Assembly: GCF_019649015.1 (NCBI RefSeq)
Contig: NZ_BLPI01000001.1
Location: 2,718,501-2,782,500, forward strand
Source of the DNA: Agarivorans litoreus
GTDB lineage: Bacteria > Pseudomonadota > Gammaproteobacteria > Enterobacterales > Celerinatantimonadaceae
Direction: 5' to 3'
DNA length: 64,000 nucleotides
Shown: positions 42,106-53,872 of the stretch, piece after piece
How the letters are laid out: every line of letters starts with the position of its first letter
Numbering within the stretch: position 1 is the first letter of the stretch
Program-made: the position numbers and the translations under genes
Notes under the pieces: generated by a model
What the model saw: the letters and a program-made list of their open reading frames with translations, nothing else
What the model was told of the DNA's origin: nothing
Database searches by the model: none

Positions 42106-43584
42106 ATGGTGGGAGTGCGGCGTGATGCCGAGTTTGCACAATTGCAAAGTCAATTGCGCTTACGCGATAGGCTGATCACTCAAATTCGCTTTAATGCTAA
42201 GCTGATTTGCGTTAACGGAGATGCTGGTGCTGGTAAGTCCTCGTTAGCTAATGCTGTTCTAGAAAACGCTGCTTTTGCTCATCACGCTTTAGTGACCGCG
42301 ACCAGTGAACAAGACGGTCGCTTACGGCGTGATCTACTGCAGCAATTACTGAAAGATCCGCTGTTTAATCAAGACGATCCATTATTCGACAGTTTTCAAC
42401 GCAATGTAAAAGAAACCTCTGCGCCGCTCATTATCATCATAGATGCAGCGCATAATGTTAGTGTAGAGCTACTAAACGAGTTGGTGGAGTTCTACCAGCA
42501 TTACAATCAGTTGTATCAGCATGATTTATCATTAATACTGTTTGCCGAATCTAGTAGTAGTTTTAATGCGCAACTGGATGCGCTAAGCAATCAGGTTCTC
42601 TATTTTGATGTCCTGCCTTTAAATAATACTGAATCTTTCGAGTTGGCTTCACTACTATTTAATCGTGCTGACTACGTGGCGGAATTTGAGAACCAGCAAG
42701 CCATTGAGCAGCACATCGCCTCGGCGAAAGGAAATCCTCGTTTAATTTATCAGTTTGTCGATCAAATCGTTACCGGAGATATTCCCATGGCGGAAGCAAG
42801 TACCCCAAATAGAAGTAAATTATATATCGTTATTGCGGTGGTGTTATGTGCAGCGGTAGCTGGTTTACTGGTGCAAGTTATCAACGACTGGGGTGGCAAT
42901 GAACAGAGCGATGACAGCCGTATTGCCTTAGCCTTAATGGAAGAGCCTACTTTAGCCAATGGTAGCTCACCTAGCCAAAGTGCTGCTAATAAATCGCAAC
43001 AAAATAGCTCAGAGTTCGTTGGTTCAAATAGCGAAGCAGAAACGGCAGAGCTGCCATCGCAAGATCTACCTAAAGAGCTAGATTTAACCAGCCAAAGCTC
43101 AGAGTCTGAGTTGCGGGTAGTGGTGGAAGATGACGTGGTTAATAAGCTCCTGGCTGAACAAAGCCAGCCTAGTGAAGACACTGAGCTCGTCGCTCAAATT
43201 CAAGATAGTGGCAATTTGTTGGCAGAATCTGCCGAAGAGGTAGCTGTCGAGCAAGTGCCTAGCGATGTAACTCAACAAGAAGTTCCTATTAAGGTCACTA
43301 ACGTAAAAGCCCTGTTGGATGCTAAGCCAAGCAAGCGTTATACCCTTCAGTTAATGGCGCTAAATAATCGCGAAAAAGCACAACAGTTTGTGTCGGCTCG
43401 ACAATGGGCGCATGAGGTGTGGGTATACCGTTCTAGCGCCAATCCAAATGTTCCTTATAAAATTATTTATGGTGACTTTGCCACGCGCGAAGAAGCCCAA
43501 GCCGCTCGCAATAGTTTAAAACAGCAAAATCTTGATTCTTTGATTAAGCAATTTAAACAGGTTCAGTTTGAATTGACTCAGTAG
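42106..43584 (+). CDS. damX: DamX-type cell-division protein with SPOR domain
   Basis: 492 residues, longer than E. coli DamX (428). The N-terminal cytoplasmic AAA-like region has P-loop GDAGAGKSS near 39-47; a single TM (IVIAVVLCAAVAGLLVQVI) near 242-260; a long acidic Ser/Glu/Gln-rich periplasmic linker; and a C-terminal SPOR domain (YTLQLMALNNREKAQQF, about 410-490) that binds denuded septal glycan. The P-loop half resembles general-secretion ExeA-like ATPases. Position between aroB and dam is conserved. Confidence 0.92.
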   Translation: MVGVRRDAEFAQLQSQLRLRDRLITQIRFNAKLICVNGDAGAGKSSLANAVLENAAFAHHALVTATSEQDGRLRRDLLQQLLKDPLFNQDDPLFDSFQRNVKETSAPLIIIIDAAHNVSVELLNELVEFYQHYNQLYQHDLSLILFAESSSSFNAQLDALSNQVLYFDVLPLNNTESFELASLLFNRADYVAEFENQQAIEQHIASAKGNPRLIYQFVDQIVTGDIPMAEASTPNRSKLYIVIAVVLCAAVAGLLVQVINDWGGNEQSDDSRIALALMEEPTLANGSSPSQSAANKSQQNSSEFVGSNSEAETAELPSQDLPKELDLTSQSSESELRVVVEDDVVNKLLAEQSQPSEDTELVAQIQDSGNLLAESAEEVAVEQVPSDVTQQEVPIKVTNVKALLDAKPSKRYTLQLMALNNREKAQQFVSARQWAHEVWVYRSSANPNVPYKIIYGDFATREEAQAARNSLKQQNLDSLIKQFKQVQFELTQ

Positions 43585-43586
43585 TA

Positions 43587-44402
43587 ATGAAGAAAACACG
43601 TGCTTTTTTAAAATGGGCCGGCGGTAAATACGGCTTAATTGAAGACATCCAGCAACAATTACCTGAAGGTGATTTGCTGGTAGAGCCTTTTGTGGGCGCC
43701 GCTTCGGTGTTTTTAAATACCGATTATCCGCGCTACTTATTAAGTGACATTAACCCCGATTTGATCAATATGTATCAAATATTGCAGCAATGCCCGCAGC
43801 AGTTCATTGATGATGCCAAGCACTACTTCACGCAAGAGTGTAATCAAAGCGAGTATTACTACCAGGTGCGTAAACGTTTTAATGCCACCGAAGATAGCTA
43901 CCAACGTTCTTTAATGTTTTTGTATATGAATCGTCACGGTTATAACGGCTTATGTCGCTATAACCGCGGTGGTGGTTTTAATGTGCCCTTCGGTTCTTAT
44001 AAGCGCCCTTACTTCCCTGAACAAGAGCTGGAGTTTTTTGCCGAGAAGTCGCAAAAGGCCGAATTTCGTTGCTGCTCGTACGTGGAAACCTTTGCCGAAG
44101 TAAAGGCTGGCGATATAGTTTATTGCGATCCGCCTTATGCTCCGCTTAGTCCTACAGCTAGTTTTACCAACTACGCAAGTAAAGGCTTTAATCGAAGTGA
44201 CCAAGAACGTTTAGGCGATTTAGCCATAGAGGCCCAGCAGCGGGGAGCTTCTGTATTGATTAGTAATCATGATTTACCGCTCACTCGCAGCATTTATCAG
44301 CATAGTGAATTGAGCCAACTAAGTGTGCGCCGAACCATTAGTCGTAAAGGGCAGCAACGAATGAAAGTTGCCGAACTATTGGCTTATTATCAGGCCAATT
44401 AA
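43587..44402 (+). CDS. dam: DNA adenine methylase (GATC)
   Basis: 271 residues. FLKWAGGKYGLI at the N-terminus (AdoMet-binding), VEPFVGAASVF, and the catalytic DPPY near 181-184 in YCDPPYAPL mark the Dam family. It methylates adenine in GATC for mismatch-repair strand choice and replication control. It begins two bases after the damX stop, so translation is probably coupled. Confidence 0.96.
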   Translation: MKKTRAFLKWAGGKYGLIEDIQQQLPEGDLLVEPFVGAASVFLNTDYPRYLLSDINPDLINMYQILQQCPQQFIDDAKHYFTQECNQSEYYYQVRKRFNATEDSYQRSLMFLYMNRHGYNGLCRYNRGGGFNVPFGSYKRPYFPEQELEFFAEKSQKAEFRCCSYVETFAEVKAGDIVYCDPPYAPLSPTASFTNYASKGFNRSDQERLGDLAIEAQQRGASVLISNHDLPLTRSIYQHSELSQLSVRRTISRKGQQRMKVAELLAYYQAN

Positions 44403-44408
44403 GCACCC

Positions 44409-44576
44409 TTAGGTAATTGCCGACACTAGCGCTGCTATCGCTAATACAAACAGCGTAACCATAATGATACCCACTAGAATGAACTTCCACGCTTTGCCTT
44501 GGCTAAAGTCATGTTGCCGTTGTTTATCCGATTGAACACCAAACAACGCACCGAGAACACTTTTCAACACAGACAT
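44409..44576 (-). CDS. Small one-TM protein, DUF2970-like
   Basis: 55 residues on the minus strand between dam and rpe. It starts MSVLKSVLGALFGVQSDKQR, continues with a polar stretch DFSQGKAW and ends with one membrane helix (FILVGIIMVTLFVLAIAALVSA, about 32-53). The layout and the LGALFGVQSD start resemble DUF2970 proteins, which I recall near rpe/dam in marine gammaproteobacteria; this is from memory. No strong ribosome-binding site. Function unknown. It is convergent with dam, seven bases from its stop. Confidence 0.7.
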   Translation of the reverse strand: MSVLKSVLGALFGVQSDKQRQHDFSQGKAWKFILVGIIMVTLFVLAIAALVSAIT

Positions 44577-44649
44577 GATATTTCTGCCATTTGTTGCCCT
44601 TTTTGCTGAATAACTTCAGCATGACATAAAAACAATCTTTGTACAGAGA

Positions 44650-44678
44650 TTGGATCACAACACAAGCTGCGCTAAAAT
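44650..44678 (+). promoter_or_regulatory. Promoter of rpe-gph-trpS
   Basis: TTGGAT (44650-44655), 17-base spacer, TAAAAT (44673-44678), GC-rich start region TGCGCAC. It lies 30 bases before rpe. Confidence 0.68.
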
Positions 44679-44708
44679 TGCGCACTTTCAAATCCAATGG
44701 TTAACCCA

Positions 44709-45386
44709 ATGAGCAAACCTTTTTTAATTGCCCCTTCAATTTTAGCCGCAGATTTTGCCCGTTTGGGTGAAGAAGTGGATAACGTACTGGCTGCTGGTGC
44801 AGATGTGGTCCACTTTGATGTGATGGACAATCACTACGTGCCTAATCTAACCGTTGGTCCAATGGTGTGTAAGGCACTGCGAGATTACGGCATTACTGCA
44901 CCCATTGATGTGCATTTAATGGTTAAGCCGGTAGATGCCATTATTCCTGAGTTTGCTAAAGCTGGGGCGAGCATGATTACCTTCCATGCTGAAGCCTCAG
45001 AGCACATCGACCGCAGTTTGCAGCTAATTAAAGAACAAGGCTGTAAAGCCGGTTTAGTATTAAACCCTGCTACACCTCTACACTGTCTTGATTACGTAAT
45101 GGATAAGCTAGACATGATATTGTTAATGTCGGTAAACCCTGGTTTTGGCGGTCAAAAGTTCATTCCAAATACCCTAGATAAACTACGTGCAGTGCGTAAA
45201 AAGATTGACGAGAGTGGCTACGATATTCGTTTAGAAATTGATGGCGGTGTAACGCCAGACAATATTGCTGAAGTAGCACAAGCGGGTGCCGATATGTTTG
45301 TGGCGGGTTCTGCCATCTTCAATCAACCTGATTACAAAGCGGTAATCGATAAAATGCGTGCCGAACTGGCTAAAGTTGCTAATTAA
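44709..45386 (+). CDS. rpe: Ribulose-phosphate 3-epimerase
   Basis: 225 residues from the ATG at 44709, the same length as E. coli Rpe; an ATG four codons earlier (44697) is also possible. TIM-barrel enzyme of the pentose phosphate pathway. [48 protein letters not shown] and EIDGGV carry the metal and catalytic residues. gph follows after 9 bases. Confidence 0.96.
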   Translation: MSKPFLIAPSILAADFARLGEEVDNVLAAGADVVHFDVMDNHYVPNLTVGPMVCKALRDYGITAPIDVHLMVKPVDAIIPEFAKAGASMITFHAEASEHIDRSLQLIKEQGCKAGLVLNPATPLHCLDYVMDKLDMILLMSVNPGFGGQKFIPNTLDKLRAVRKKIDESGYDIRLEIDGGVTPDNIAEVAQAGADMFVAGSAIFNQPDYKAVIDKMRAELAKVAN

Positions 45387-45395
45387 GGTAAACAA

Positions 45396-46091
45396 ATGAG
45401 CCAATTACAAGCGGTAAAGTTAATTGCTTTTGATTTAGACGGTACCTTAGTAGACAGCGCGCCTGATTTAGCCTTGGCTATTAATGCCATGCTGCTGGAC
45501 TTGGGACGGGAGCAATTTCCAGAACAAACCGTTCGCCACTGGGTAGGCAATGGCGCTGAAGTGTTAATTAAACGCGCCTTGTCTGGTTCGGATACTATCG
45601 CCAGCGATATTGAAGAGAGCCTGTACTTACAAGCAAAAGATTTGTTTGTTCAGCATTATTCAGAAAAACTGTGTGTCGCCAGCAAGCTGTATGATGGCGT
45701 AGCTGAGAGTTTAGAACAGCTTTCTAGGCTAAATGTGCCAATGGCTATTGTCACCAATAAACCTAGCGTATTCACTCAGCCGCTATTAGAAGCTTTAAAT
45801 TTGGCACAATACTTTGACGTAGTTTTATCAGGTGATTCTCTGCCACGTAAAAAGCCCGATCCACTGCCGCTGCAGCACTTAGTTGAGCGCTGCCAGGTTG
45901 AGATGGCAGATTTATTGATGGTGGGTGACTCAAAAAATGATATTCAAGCTGCAAAAGCCGCGGGTTGTCGCTCGCTAGGCTTGACCTATGGTTATAACTA
46001 CGGTGAAGATATCGCACTTAGTGGCCCCGATTTGGTGGCAGACAGCCTTGTAACATTGCTTGAGTTAATTAAAGACTCGGTTACAGCTTAA
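45396..46091 (+). CDS. gph: Phosphoglycolate phosphatase
   Basis: 231 residues, HAD superfamily. Motif I FDLDGTLVDSAPDL near 12-25 (nucleophile and acid Asp), motif II IVTNKP, motif III KKPDPLPL, motif IV VGDSKNDIQAAKAAG. It removes 2-phosphoglycolate formed in DNA repair. It lies in the conserved rpe-gph-trpS order. Confidence 0.94.
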   Translation: MSQLQAVKLIAFDLDGTLVDSAPDLALAINAMLLDLGREQFPEQTVRHWVGNGAEVLIKRALSGSDTIASDIEESLYLQAKDLFVQHYSEKLCVASKLYDGVAESLEQLSRLNVPMAIVTNKPSVFTQPLLEALNLAQYFDVVLSGDSLPRKKPDPLPLQHLVERCQVEMADLLMVGDSKNDIQAAKAAGCRSLGLTYGYNYGEDIALSGPDLVADSLVTLLELIKDSVTA

Positions 46092-46121
46092 GCCCATAGT
46101 AATAGTTTTTATAGGAACAAC

Positions 46122-47126
46122 ATGAGTAAACCGATTGTATTAAGTGGCATTCAGCCTTCTGGTTCATTAACCATTGGTAACTATATTGGGGCAATAAATC
46201 AGTGGATTGATATGCAAAATGACTACGATTGTCATTTCATGTTAGCCGACTTACATGCCATTACTGTTCGCCAAGAACCTAAGCAGTTTACTAATCAAGT
46301 GTTAGATGGCTTAGCGATGTATATCGCTTGTGGTTTAGACCCAGACAAAAGCACCATATTTGTTCAGTCGCAAGTACCTGAGCATGCTCAACTTGCATGG
46401 GCGTTAAACTGTTACACGCAAATGGGTGAGCTGAATCGTATGACTCAGTTTAAAGACAAGTCGACCAAGTATGCGAGCAATACTAATGCGGGCTTATATA
46501 CTTATCCTGCGTTAATGGCCGCCGATATTTTATTGTATCAAGCCAATGCTGTGCCAGTGGGAGACGATCAAAAACAACACCTTGAGCTAACTCGTGATAT
46601 CGCCCATCGCTTTAATAATCTTTATGGCGAGATCTTTACAGTTCCTGAACCATTTATTCCAAAATTTGGTGCGCGGGTTATGTCTTTGCAAGAGCCCAGC
46701 AAGAAAATGTCTAAGTCTGATGACAACCCTAAGGCTTTCATCTTATTGAGTGACACGCCTAAACAGATCGCCAAAAAGATTAAAGCTTCGGTGACTGATT
46801 CTGATGAGCAGGCACGTATCTACTTTGATCGTAATGAAAAGCCTGGTGTATCTAACCTACTCACTTTGCAGTCGGTAGCAACTGGTAAGTCAATTGATGA
46901 CTTAGTGGCAAGCTACGAAGGCAAAATGTACGGACACCTAAAAGTAGACACCGCTGACGCTGTAGTAGCGATGATGGAGCCTATTCAAGCTCGTTATCAA
47001 GCGCTACGAGAAGATGAGGCAGCTTTGCAGGCTATTATGGCTAAAGGTGCAGAACGTGCCAGTGAGCAAGCCAGTAAAACCCTACGTGCAGTTTATGACG
47101 TACTAGGTTTTATTAGTTTGAAGTAG
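46122..47126 (+). CDS. trpS: Tryptophanyl-tRNA synthetase
   Basis: 334 residues, as in E. coli. The class I HIGH-like motif is in [11 protein letters not shown] near 14-24 and KMSKS is in [10 protein letters not shown] near 194-203. The tryptophan-binding [15 protein letters not shown] is present. AGGAACAAC precedes the ATG. It ends the rpe-gph-trpS operon ahead of a clear terminator. Confidence 0.97.
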   Translation: MSKPIVLSGIQPSGSLTIGNYIGAINQWIDMQNDYDCHFMLADLHAITVRQEPKQFTNQVLDGLAMYIACGLDPDKSTIFVQSQVPEHAQLAWALNCYTQMGELNRMTQFKDKSTKYASNTNAGLYTYPALMAADILLYQANAVPVGDDQKQHLELTRDIAHRFNNLYGEIFTVPEPFIPKFGARVMSLQEPSKKMSKSDDNPKAFILLSDTPKQIAKKIKASVTDSDEQARIYFDRNEKPGVSNLLTLQSVATGKSIDDLVASYEGKMYGHLKVDTADAVVAMMEPIQARYQALREDEAALQAIMAKGAERASEQASKTLRAVYDVLGFISLK

Positions 47127-47148
47127 CAGCGACTTAATTAACGACAAG

Positions 47149-47172
47149 CCCAGCTAATAGCTGGGTTTTTTT
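47149..47172 (+). terminator. Terminator after trpS
   Basis: Stem CCCAGC (47149-47154) / GCTGGG (47160-47165), extendable by TA/TA, followed by seven T. Confidence 0.9.
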
Positions 47173-47261
47173 ATGTCTAGTTAATAGTAGTGGCATAGCT
47201 AAGTGCTTGCTAGTATCTATTGGTATATCAATGTGTTGATAACTGGCTCTGTGAGGAATAG

Positions 47262-48170
47262 ATGGATCTTGAACGTAAAACCTTAGTTGTGTCGGCAATA
47301 ATTGCTTTGCTGCTCGCTACGTGGGGCATAGCTATGGGAGTCTACACTGAATCTGGCGCCATTATGCTAGATGGCGTATTTAATCTACTATCCTCAATTA
47401 TGGCATTCATAGGTATCCGTATCGCCTACCTAACCAGCCAAAACTACAATGAACGTTTTCCCATGGGCTATTTTGCCTTCGAGCCCTTAATGGTAATGGT
47501 GAAAGGTATCTCGATTTTAGTTTTGGTAGCATTTGCCTTATCAGCCAACTTGCAAACCATGCTTGCTGGTGGGCGAGAACCACAAATTGGCATGATGTTA
47601 GTGTATGTGGCGCCGGCTGTAGCGGGGTGTTTACTTGCGTGGTATGTATGTTTGCGTAGCAATCAAAAACAAGCATCTAATTTGCTTCTAGCGGAGCAGC
47701 AGGGTTGGTTAATCAACTCTGTGATCTCTGGTGCTATTGGCGTCGCGCTTATCATTGTATTGTTGATCCAAGATAGCAGCATCGGCTGGATAGCCCGCTA
47801 CGTAGACCAAATATTGGTAATTGTGTTCTCCTTGGTGTTTCTAAAAGATCCGTACTTATTGGTTAAAAACGGTTTTAAAGAGTTACTGCTTAGCGCGCCT
47901 GATGATGCCCACACTAAGCCATTTTTAGCGGCACTTAATGAGCAATCTCTAATAGATGGTTTTAGTGTTGCTGATGCCATGGTAATGAAAACCGGCCGCA
48001 GATTTTGGGTAACTCTAGAGTTAGAATGCCAACAATCTCAACTTGCCCTTAGCGACATGGTGCAGCAGCGTAAACAGCTGAGAGCTTTAGCCAATCAATT
48101 TTATGAAAACAACTACACTGAGATAGTATTTGTAGAGCCTAAAGCTTCGAGCGAAGATGCTGCAAGTTGA
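47262..48170 (+). CDS. CDF-like integral membrane protein with atypical metal site
   Basis: 302 residues, about six membrane segments in the first 205, then a cytoplasmic C-terminal domain as in cation diffusion facilitators. The segment ESGAIMLDGVFNLLSS (30-45) aligns with the CDF TM2 signature, but the metal pair D-x3-D reads D37-x3-N41, and the TM5 pair H-x3-D appears as G148-x3-N152. Zinc transport is therefore doubtful; another cation or no transport is possible. GAGGAATAG precedes the ATG. It is a single gene between trpS and pabA. Alignment was by eye. Confidence 0.7.
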   Translation: MDLERKTLVVSAIIALLLATWGIAMGVYTESGAIMLDGVFNLLSSIMAFIGIRIAYLTSQNYNERFPMGYFAFEPLMVMVKGISILVLVAFALSANLQTMLAGGREPQIGMMLVYVAPAVAGCLLAWYVCLRSNQKQASNLLLAEQQGWLINSVISGAIGVALIIVLLIQDSSIGWIARYVDQILVIVFSLVFLKDPYLLVKNGFKELLLSAPDDAHTKPFLAALNEQSLIDGFSVADAMVMKTGRRFWVTLELECQQSQLALSDMVQQRKQLRALANQFYENNYTEIVFVEPKASSEDAAS

Positions 48171-48271
48171 ATTAAACTAAACTGCACTGAATAGTCGCTG
48201 TGTCGCTGTTTAAAATCGGCTACTATAGCGACTTTCTTGGTTTTGACTTATACACGGTTTGCTCAAGCTAC

Positions 48272-48856
48272 ATGTTACTTATCATCGACAATTACGACTC
48301 ATTTACCTACAACCTATATCAATACTTTTCGCAGTTAGGTATTAAGGTTGAAGTGCGTCGTAACGATCAAATTACTCTAGAGCAAATTGAACAATTAGCC
48401 CCCAGCCATTTGGTAATATCGCCAGGGCCCTGCTCGCCTAATGAGGCTGGCATATCTCTAGATGTGATTGCCAGGTTTGCTCAGCGCTTGCCTATTTTGG
48501 GGGTGTGTTTGGGGCATCAATGTATTGCGCAACATTTTGGCGCTCAGGTGGTGCGTGCAGCACAAGCTATGCACGGCAAAGTGCGGCCAATTTATCATCA
48601 GCAGCAATCAGTGTTTAAGGGCTTGGCTAATCCACAAATGGTAACGCGTTACCATTCTTTAGTGGTGGCGAAAGATAGCTTGCCAGAGTGCTTAGAAGTA
48701 ACTGCATGGAGCCAAGATGATGAGGGCGAAGCGCATGAAATTATGGGCCTAAAACACCGGAGCTTACCGATCCATGCAGTGCAGTTTCATCCAGAAAGTA
48801 TACTTACACAACAAGGTTTACAGTTATTAGCTAACTTTGTTGATTCTACAAAGTAG
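48272..48856 (+). CDS. pabA: Aminodeoxychorismate synthase glutaminase (PabA) / anthranilate synthase component II family
   Basis: 194 residues. Class I glutamine amidotransferase: [13 protein letters not shown], the nucleophile Cys79 in LGVCLGHQ, and the His-Glu pair in VQFHPESIL. It supplies ammonia for 4-amino-4-deoxychorismate in folate synthesis. PabA rather than TrpG is inferred from location beside argD and the absence of trp genes. The ATG at 48272 ([14 protein letters not shown]) is the family start; the longer frame from 48200 is not conserved. Confidence 0.9.
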   Translation: MLLIIDNYDSFTYNLYQYFSQLGIKVEVRRNDQITLEQIEQLAPSHLVISPGPCSPNEAGISLDVIARFAQRLPILGVCLGHQCIAQHFGAQVVRAAQAMHGKVRPIYHQQQSVFKGLANPQMVTRYHSLVVAKDSLPECLEVTAWSQDDEGEAHEIMGLKHRSLPIHAVQFHPESILTQQGLQLLANFVDSTK

Positions 48857-48909
48857 AACGTTTTAGATTCTATAAATGCTTATCTAGTGATTTTATAGAA
48901 TGAATAGAT

Positions 48910-48927
48910 TGTGCATATTTATGCTGT
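48910..48927. promoter_or_regulatory. Possible ArgR operator upstream of argD/astC
   Basis: TGCATATTTATGC inside this 18-base stretch resembles half-symmetric ARG boxes (TGAAT-W4-ATTCA). It lies about 220 bases before argD/astC in a 289-base gap. Only a partial match; no clear second box at the expected 21-base spacing. Confidence 0.25.
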
Positions 48928-49112
48928 AGTGGCTAAGTCTTTGGCTGTTTTCTGTCAGCTTAGCAATAATTGATTTAGAACTATGCACTGAATATGCGTA
49001 AAAATGGCCATATTTTGTATGGCTCAAAGGCATTATGCTCAGACAAGGCTCTTGAGATTTGCCATAATCGCCAAACTGTTTACAAACTATTAACCTTTCT
49101 GGCCCTGTATAA

Positions 49113-50357
<1,245 letters not shown>

Positions 50358-50362
50358 ACCCA

Positions 50363-50394
50363 TTGGGCTGATGCCGTTAAAGCTTTCAGCCCAA
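50363..50394 (+). other. Stem-loop between argD/astC and astA
   Basis: TTGGGCTGA (50363-50371) / TCAGCCCAA (50386-50394) with a 14-base loop and no T-run. Possible partial terminator or processing site, which would set different levels for argD/astC and astA-astD. Confidence 0.5.
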
Positions 50395-50472
50395 GCAATA
50401 CTTTTAATAAACACAAATAGTGGCTAATACTTAGCTACGGCTTCATGCTATTTAACAAAGGGAGAAATAGCC

Positions 50473-51504
50473 ATGTTAGTTATCCGTCCTATTAAGGAAA
50501 CGGATTACCCTGCCTTGTTACAAATGGCAGTGGGTTCGGGGATAGGCTTTACTTCTTTACCAGTAGACGAACCTTTATTGCGTGAAAAGCTCGCGCATTC
50601 TATTCGTTCGTTTGCCAGTGATATCGACCACCCTGGCGACCTGCATTATTTAATGGTGGCCGAGGATACCGAAACTGGTGAAGTAGTGGGTACCAGCGCC
50701 ATAGATGCCGCAGTAGGCATGGCCAGCCCATTTTATACTTATCATCTCGGCAAAGTTGTACATGCTTCACGTAGCCTAAATGTATACAACGTGGTGGAAA
50801 CCCTCACCTTAACCAATGATTACACCGGTGTGACCGAGCTATGCACCTTGTTTTTGCAAGAGTCTCACCGACAAGGCCAAAATGGTCGCTTATTGTCGAA
50901 GTGTCGCTTTTTGTTAATGGCCGAGCACCCGCAACGTTTTAACGACTCAGTTATTGCCGAAATGCGCGGCGTATCCGATGAACAAGGCCGTTCACCGTTC
51001 TGGCAATGGCTGCAAGATAACTTCTTTAGTGTTGATTTCCCTACCGCCGACTACCTAACAGGTGTAGGTAAGAAAGAGTTTATTGCTGAACTTATGCCCA
51101 AGTATCCCATTTACGTCAATTTACTTAGCAAAGAAGCGCAAGCCGTAATTGGTGAAGTACATGAAAAAACTCGACCGGCGCTGCGATTATTAGAGGCCGA
51201 GGGTTTCTGCAAACACGGTTATGTAGACATCTTTGATGCTGGCCCTACCGTAGAGTGTCCTCTCAAGCTGATTGAGAGCGTGAAGCATTCCTTCAAAGTA
51301 ATTGTACATGTTGGGCAACCTAGCGAAGCAGCCGAAGAAATGCTGCTTACCAATGCGCGTTTACAAGAGTTTAGAGCATGTGTTTCTCAGATAGAGTTAG
51401 ATAGCAAAAAATGCCACGCAGTGATTTCTAAAGAAGCTGCTATGGCCTTAGAAGTGACCGATGGTGAGCAAATTCGCATTGGCGCACTGCGTTTCGAACA
51501 ATAA
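50473..51504 (+). CDS. astA: Arginine N-succinyltransferase
   Basis: 343 residues, first enzyme of the arginine succinyltransferase (AST) pathway, transferring succinyl from succinyl-CoA to arginine. GNAT-type fold: MLVIRPIKETDYPALLQMA, ELCTLFLQESHRQGQNGRLLSKCRFLLMAEH near 117-147, then EMRGVSDEQGRSPFWQWL, all AstA hallmarks. GGGAGAAATAGCC precedes the ATG. astB and astE are not in this window. Confidence 0.95.
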   Translation: MLVIRPIKETDYPALLQMAVGSGIGFTSLPVDEPLLREKLAHSIRSFASDIDHPGDLHYLMVAEDTETGEVVGTSAIDAAVGMASPFYTYHLGKVVHASRSLNVYNVVETLTLTNDYTGVTELCTLFLQESHRQGQNGRLLSKCRFLLMAEHPQRFNDSVIAEMRGVSDEQGRSPFWQWLQDNFFSVDFPTADYLTGVGKKEFIAELMPKYPIYVNLLSKEAQAVIGEVHEKTRPALRLLEAEGFCKHGYVDIFDAGPTVECPLKLIESVKHSFKVIVHVGQPSEAAEEMLLTNARLQEFRACVSQIELDSKKCHAVISKEAAMALEVTDGEQIRIGALRFEQ

Positions 51505-51543
51505 TTTTGCCCGCGGGCAGCAATAAAGGATTTGAGGTTGTAG

Positions 51544-53013
<1,470 letters not shown>

Positions 53014-53023
53014 GGAGTTAGCG

Positions 53024-53818
53024 ATGACTATCGATTTATTTTTTGAGCGTTTATGGCAACAGTATTTGGCGGTAACACCAAGCGCAGAGTCTATTCATGC
53101 CTTACTGGGCGGCGGCGCTCCAATCGTTAACGATCATATTGCGGTGCGCACTTTTAATCTGCCAAATACCGGCGTAGAAGCGTTTGCCAAGCACTTGCTA
53201 GCAATGGGTTATATCCAAGGAGGTACTTATCACTTTGCTAACAAGCACCTTGATGCAGCCCACTTTGAACATAGTGACCCAACAGTGCCTAAGGTGTTTA
53301 TTAGTGAGTTACAAGTGGAAAGCCTTTCTCCTCAAGCGCAAGCTATTGTTCAGCGTTTGGCCTGCCAAGTGAATGACGAGTTATATCAACGCCCAGAAGT
53401 ATTCTTTTCAGGTCGGCCTTGGCAGTTAAGCTATAGCGATTACCAAGCATTACTCGCTGAAAGCGAATATGCCGCATGGTTAGCAGCCTATGGCTACCGC
53501 GCTAATCACTTTACAGTTTCGGTAAACCAGCTGGCGGGCTACCAAAGCCTACAAGCGGTTAATCAAAAACTGTTGGAAGCAGGATTTAACTTAAATACGG
53601 TGGGTGGAGAGATTAAAGGTTCACCAGAAGTATTGCTTGAGCAATCCTCAACAATGGCCGATCAAACTGAGGTGGTGTTTAGTGACAGTAAACACAGCAT
53701 ACCCAGTTGTTTTTATGAGTTTGCGCTGCGTTATGCCAAGGCTGATGGTGAGTTGTACTCAGGCTTTGTAGAAGCGTCGGCAGATAAAATATTTAGTAGT
53801 ACCGACAACCGTTCTTAA
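53024..53818 (+). CDS. DUF1338 family protein (2-oxoadipate dioxygenase/decarboxylase-like)
   Basis: 264 residues. IVNDHIAVRTFNLPNTGVEAFAKHLLAMGY near 35-64 and the central SGRPWQLSYSDYQAL fit DUF1338, whose characterised member HglS is a non-haem iron enzyme converting 2-oxoadipate to 2-hydroxyglutarate. This one is shorter than HglS and sits ten bases after astD with AAGGAG before its ATG, so it is likely co-expressed with arginine catabolism. Its substrate is unknown. It ends before a shared bidirectional terminator. Confidence 0.82.
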   Translation: MTIDLFFERLWQQYLAVTPSAESIHALLGGGAPIVNDHIAVRTFNLPNTGVEAFAKHLLAMGYIQGGTYHFANKHLDAAHFEHSDPTVPKVFISELQVESLSPQAQAIVQRLACQVNDELYQRPEVFFSGRPWQLSYSDYQALLAESEYAAWLAAYGYRANHFTVSVNQLAGYQSLQAVNQKLLEAGFNLNTVGGEIKGSPEVLLEQSSTMADQTEVVFSDSKHSIPSCFYEFALRYAKADGELYSGFVEASADKIFSSTDNRS

Positions 53819-53827
53819 AAAATAAAA

Positions 53828-53850
53828 AAAAGCCGCATTAAGCGGCTTTT
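53828..53850. terminator. Bidirectional terminator between the ast cluster and crp
   Basis: AAAAGCCGC (53828-53836) / GCGGCTTTT (53842-53850), loop ATTAA. A-run on the left and T-run on the right let it work for the plus-strand ast genes and for minus-strand crp. Confidence 0.9.
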
Positions 53851-53872
53851 TATTTGAGCAAAGGTGGTGTTA

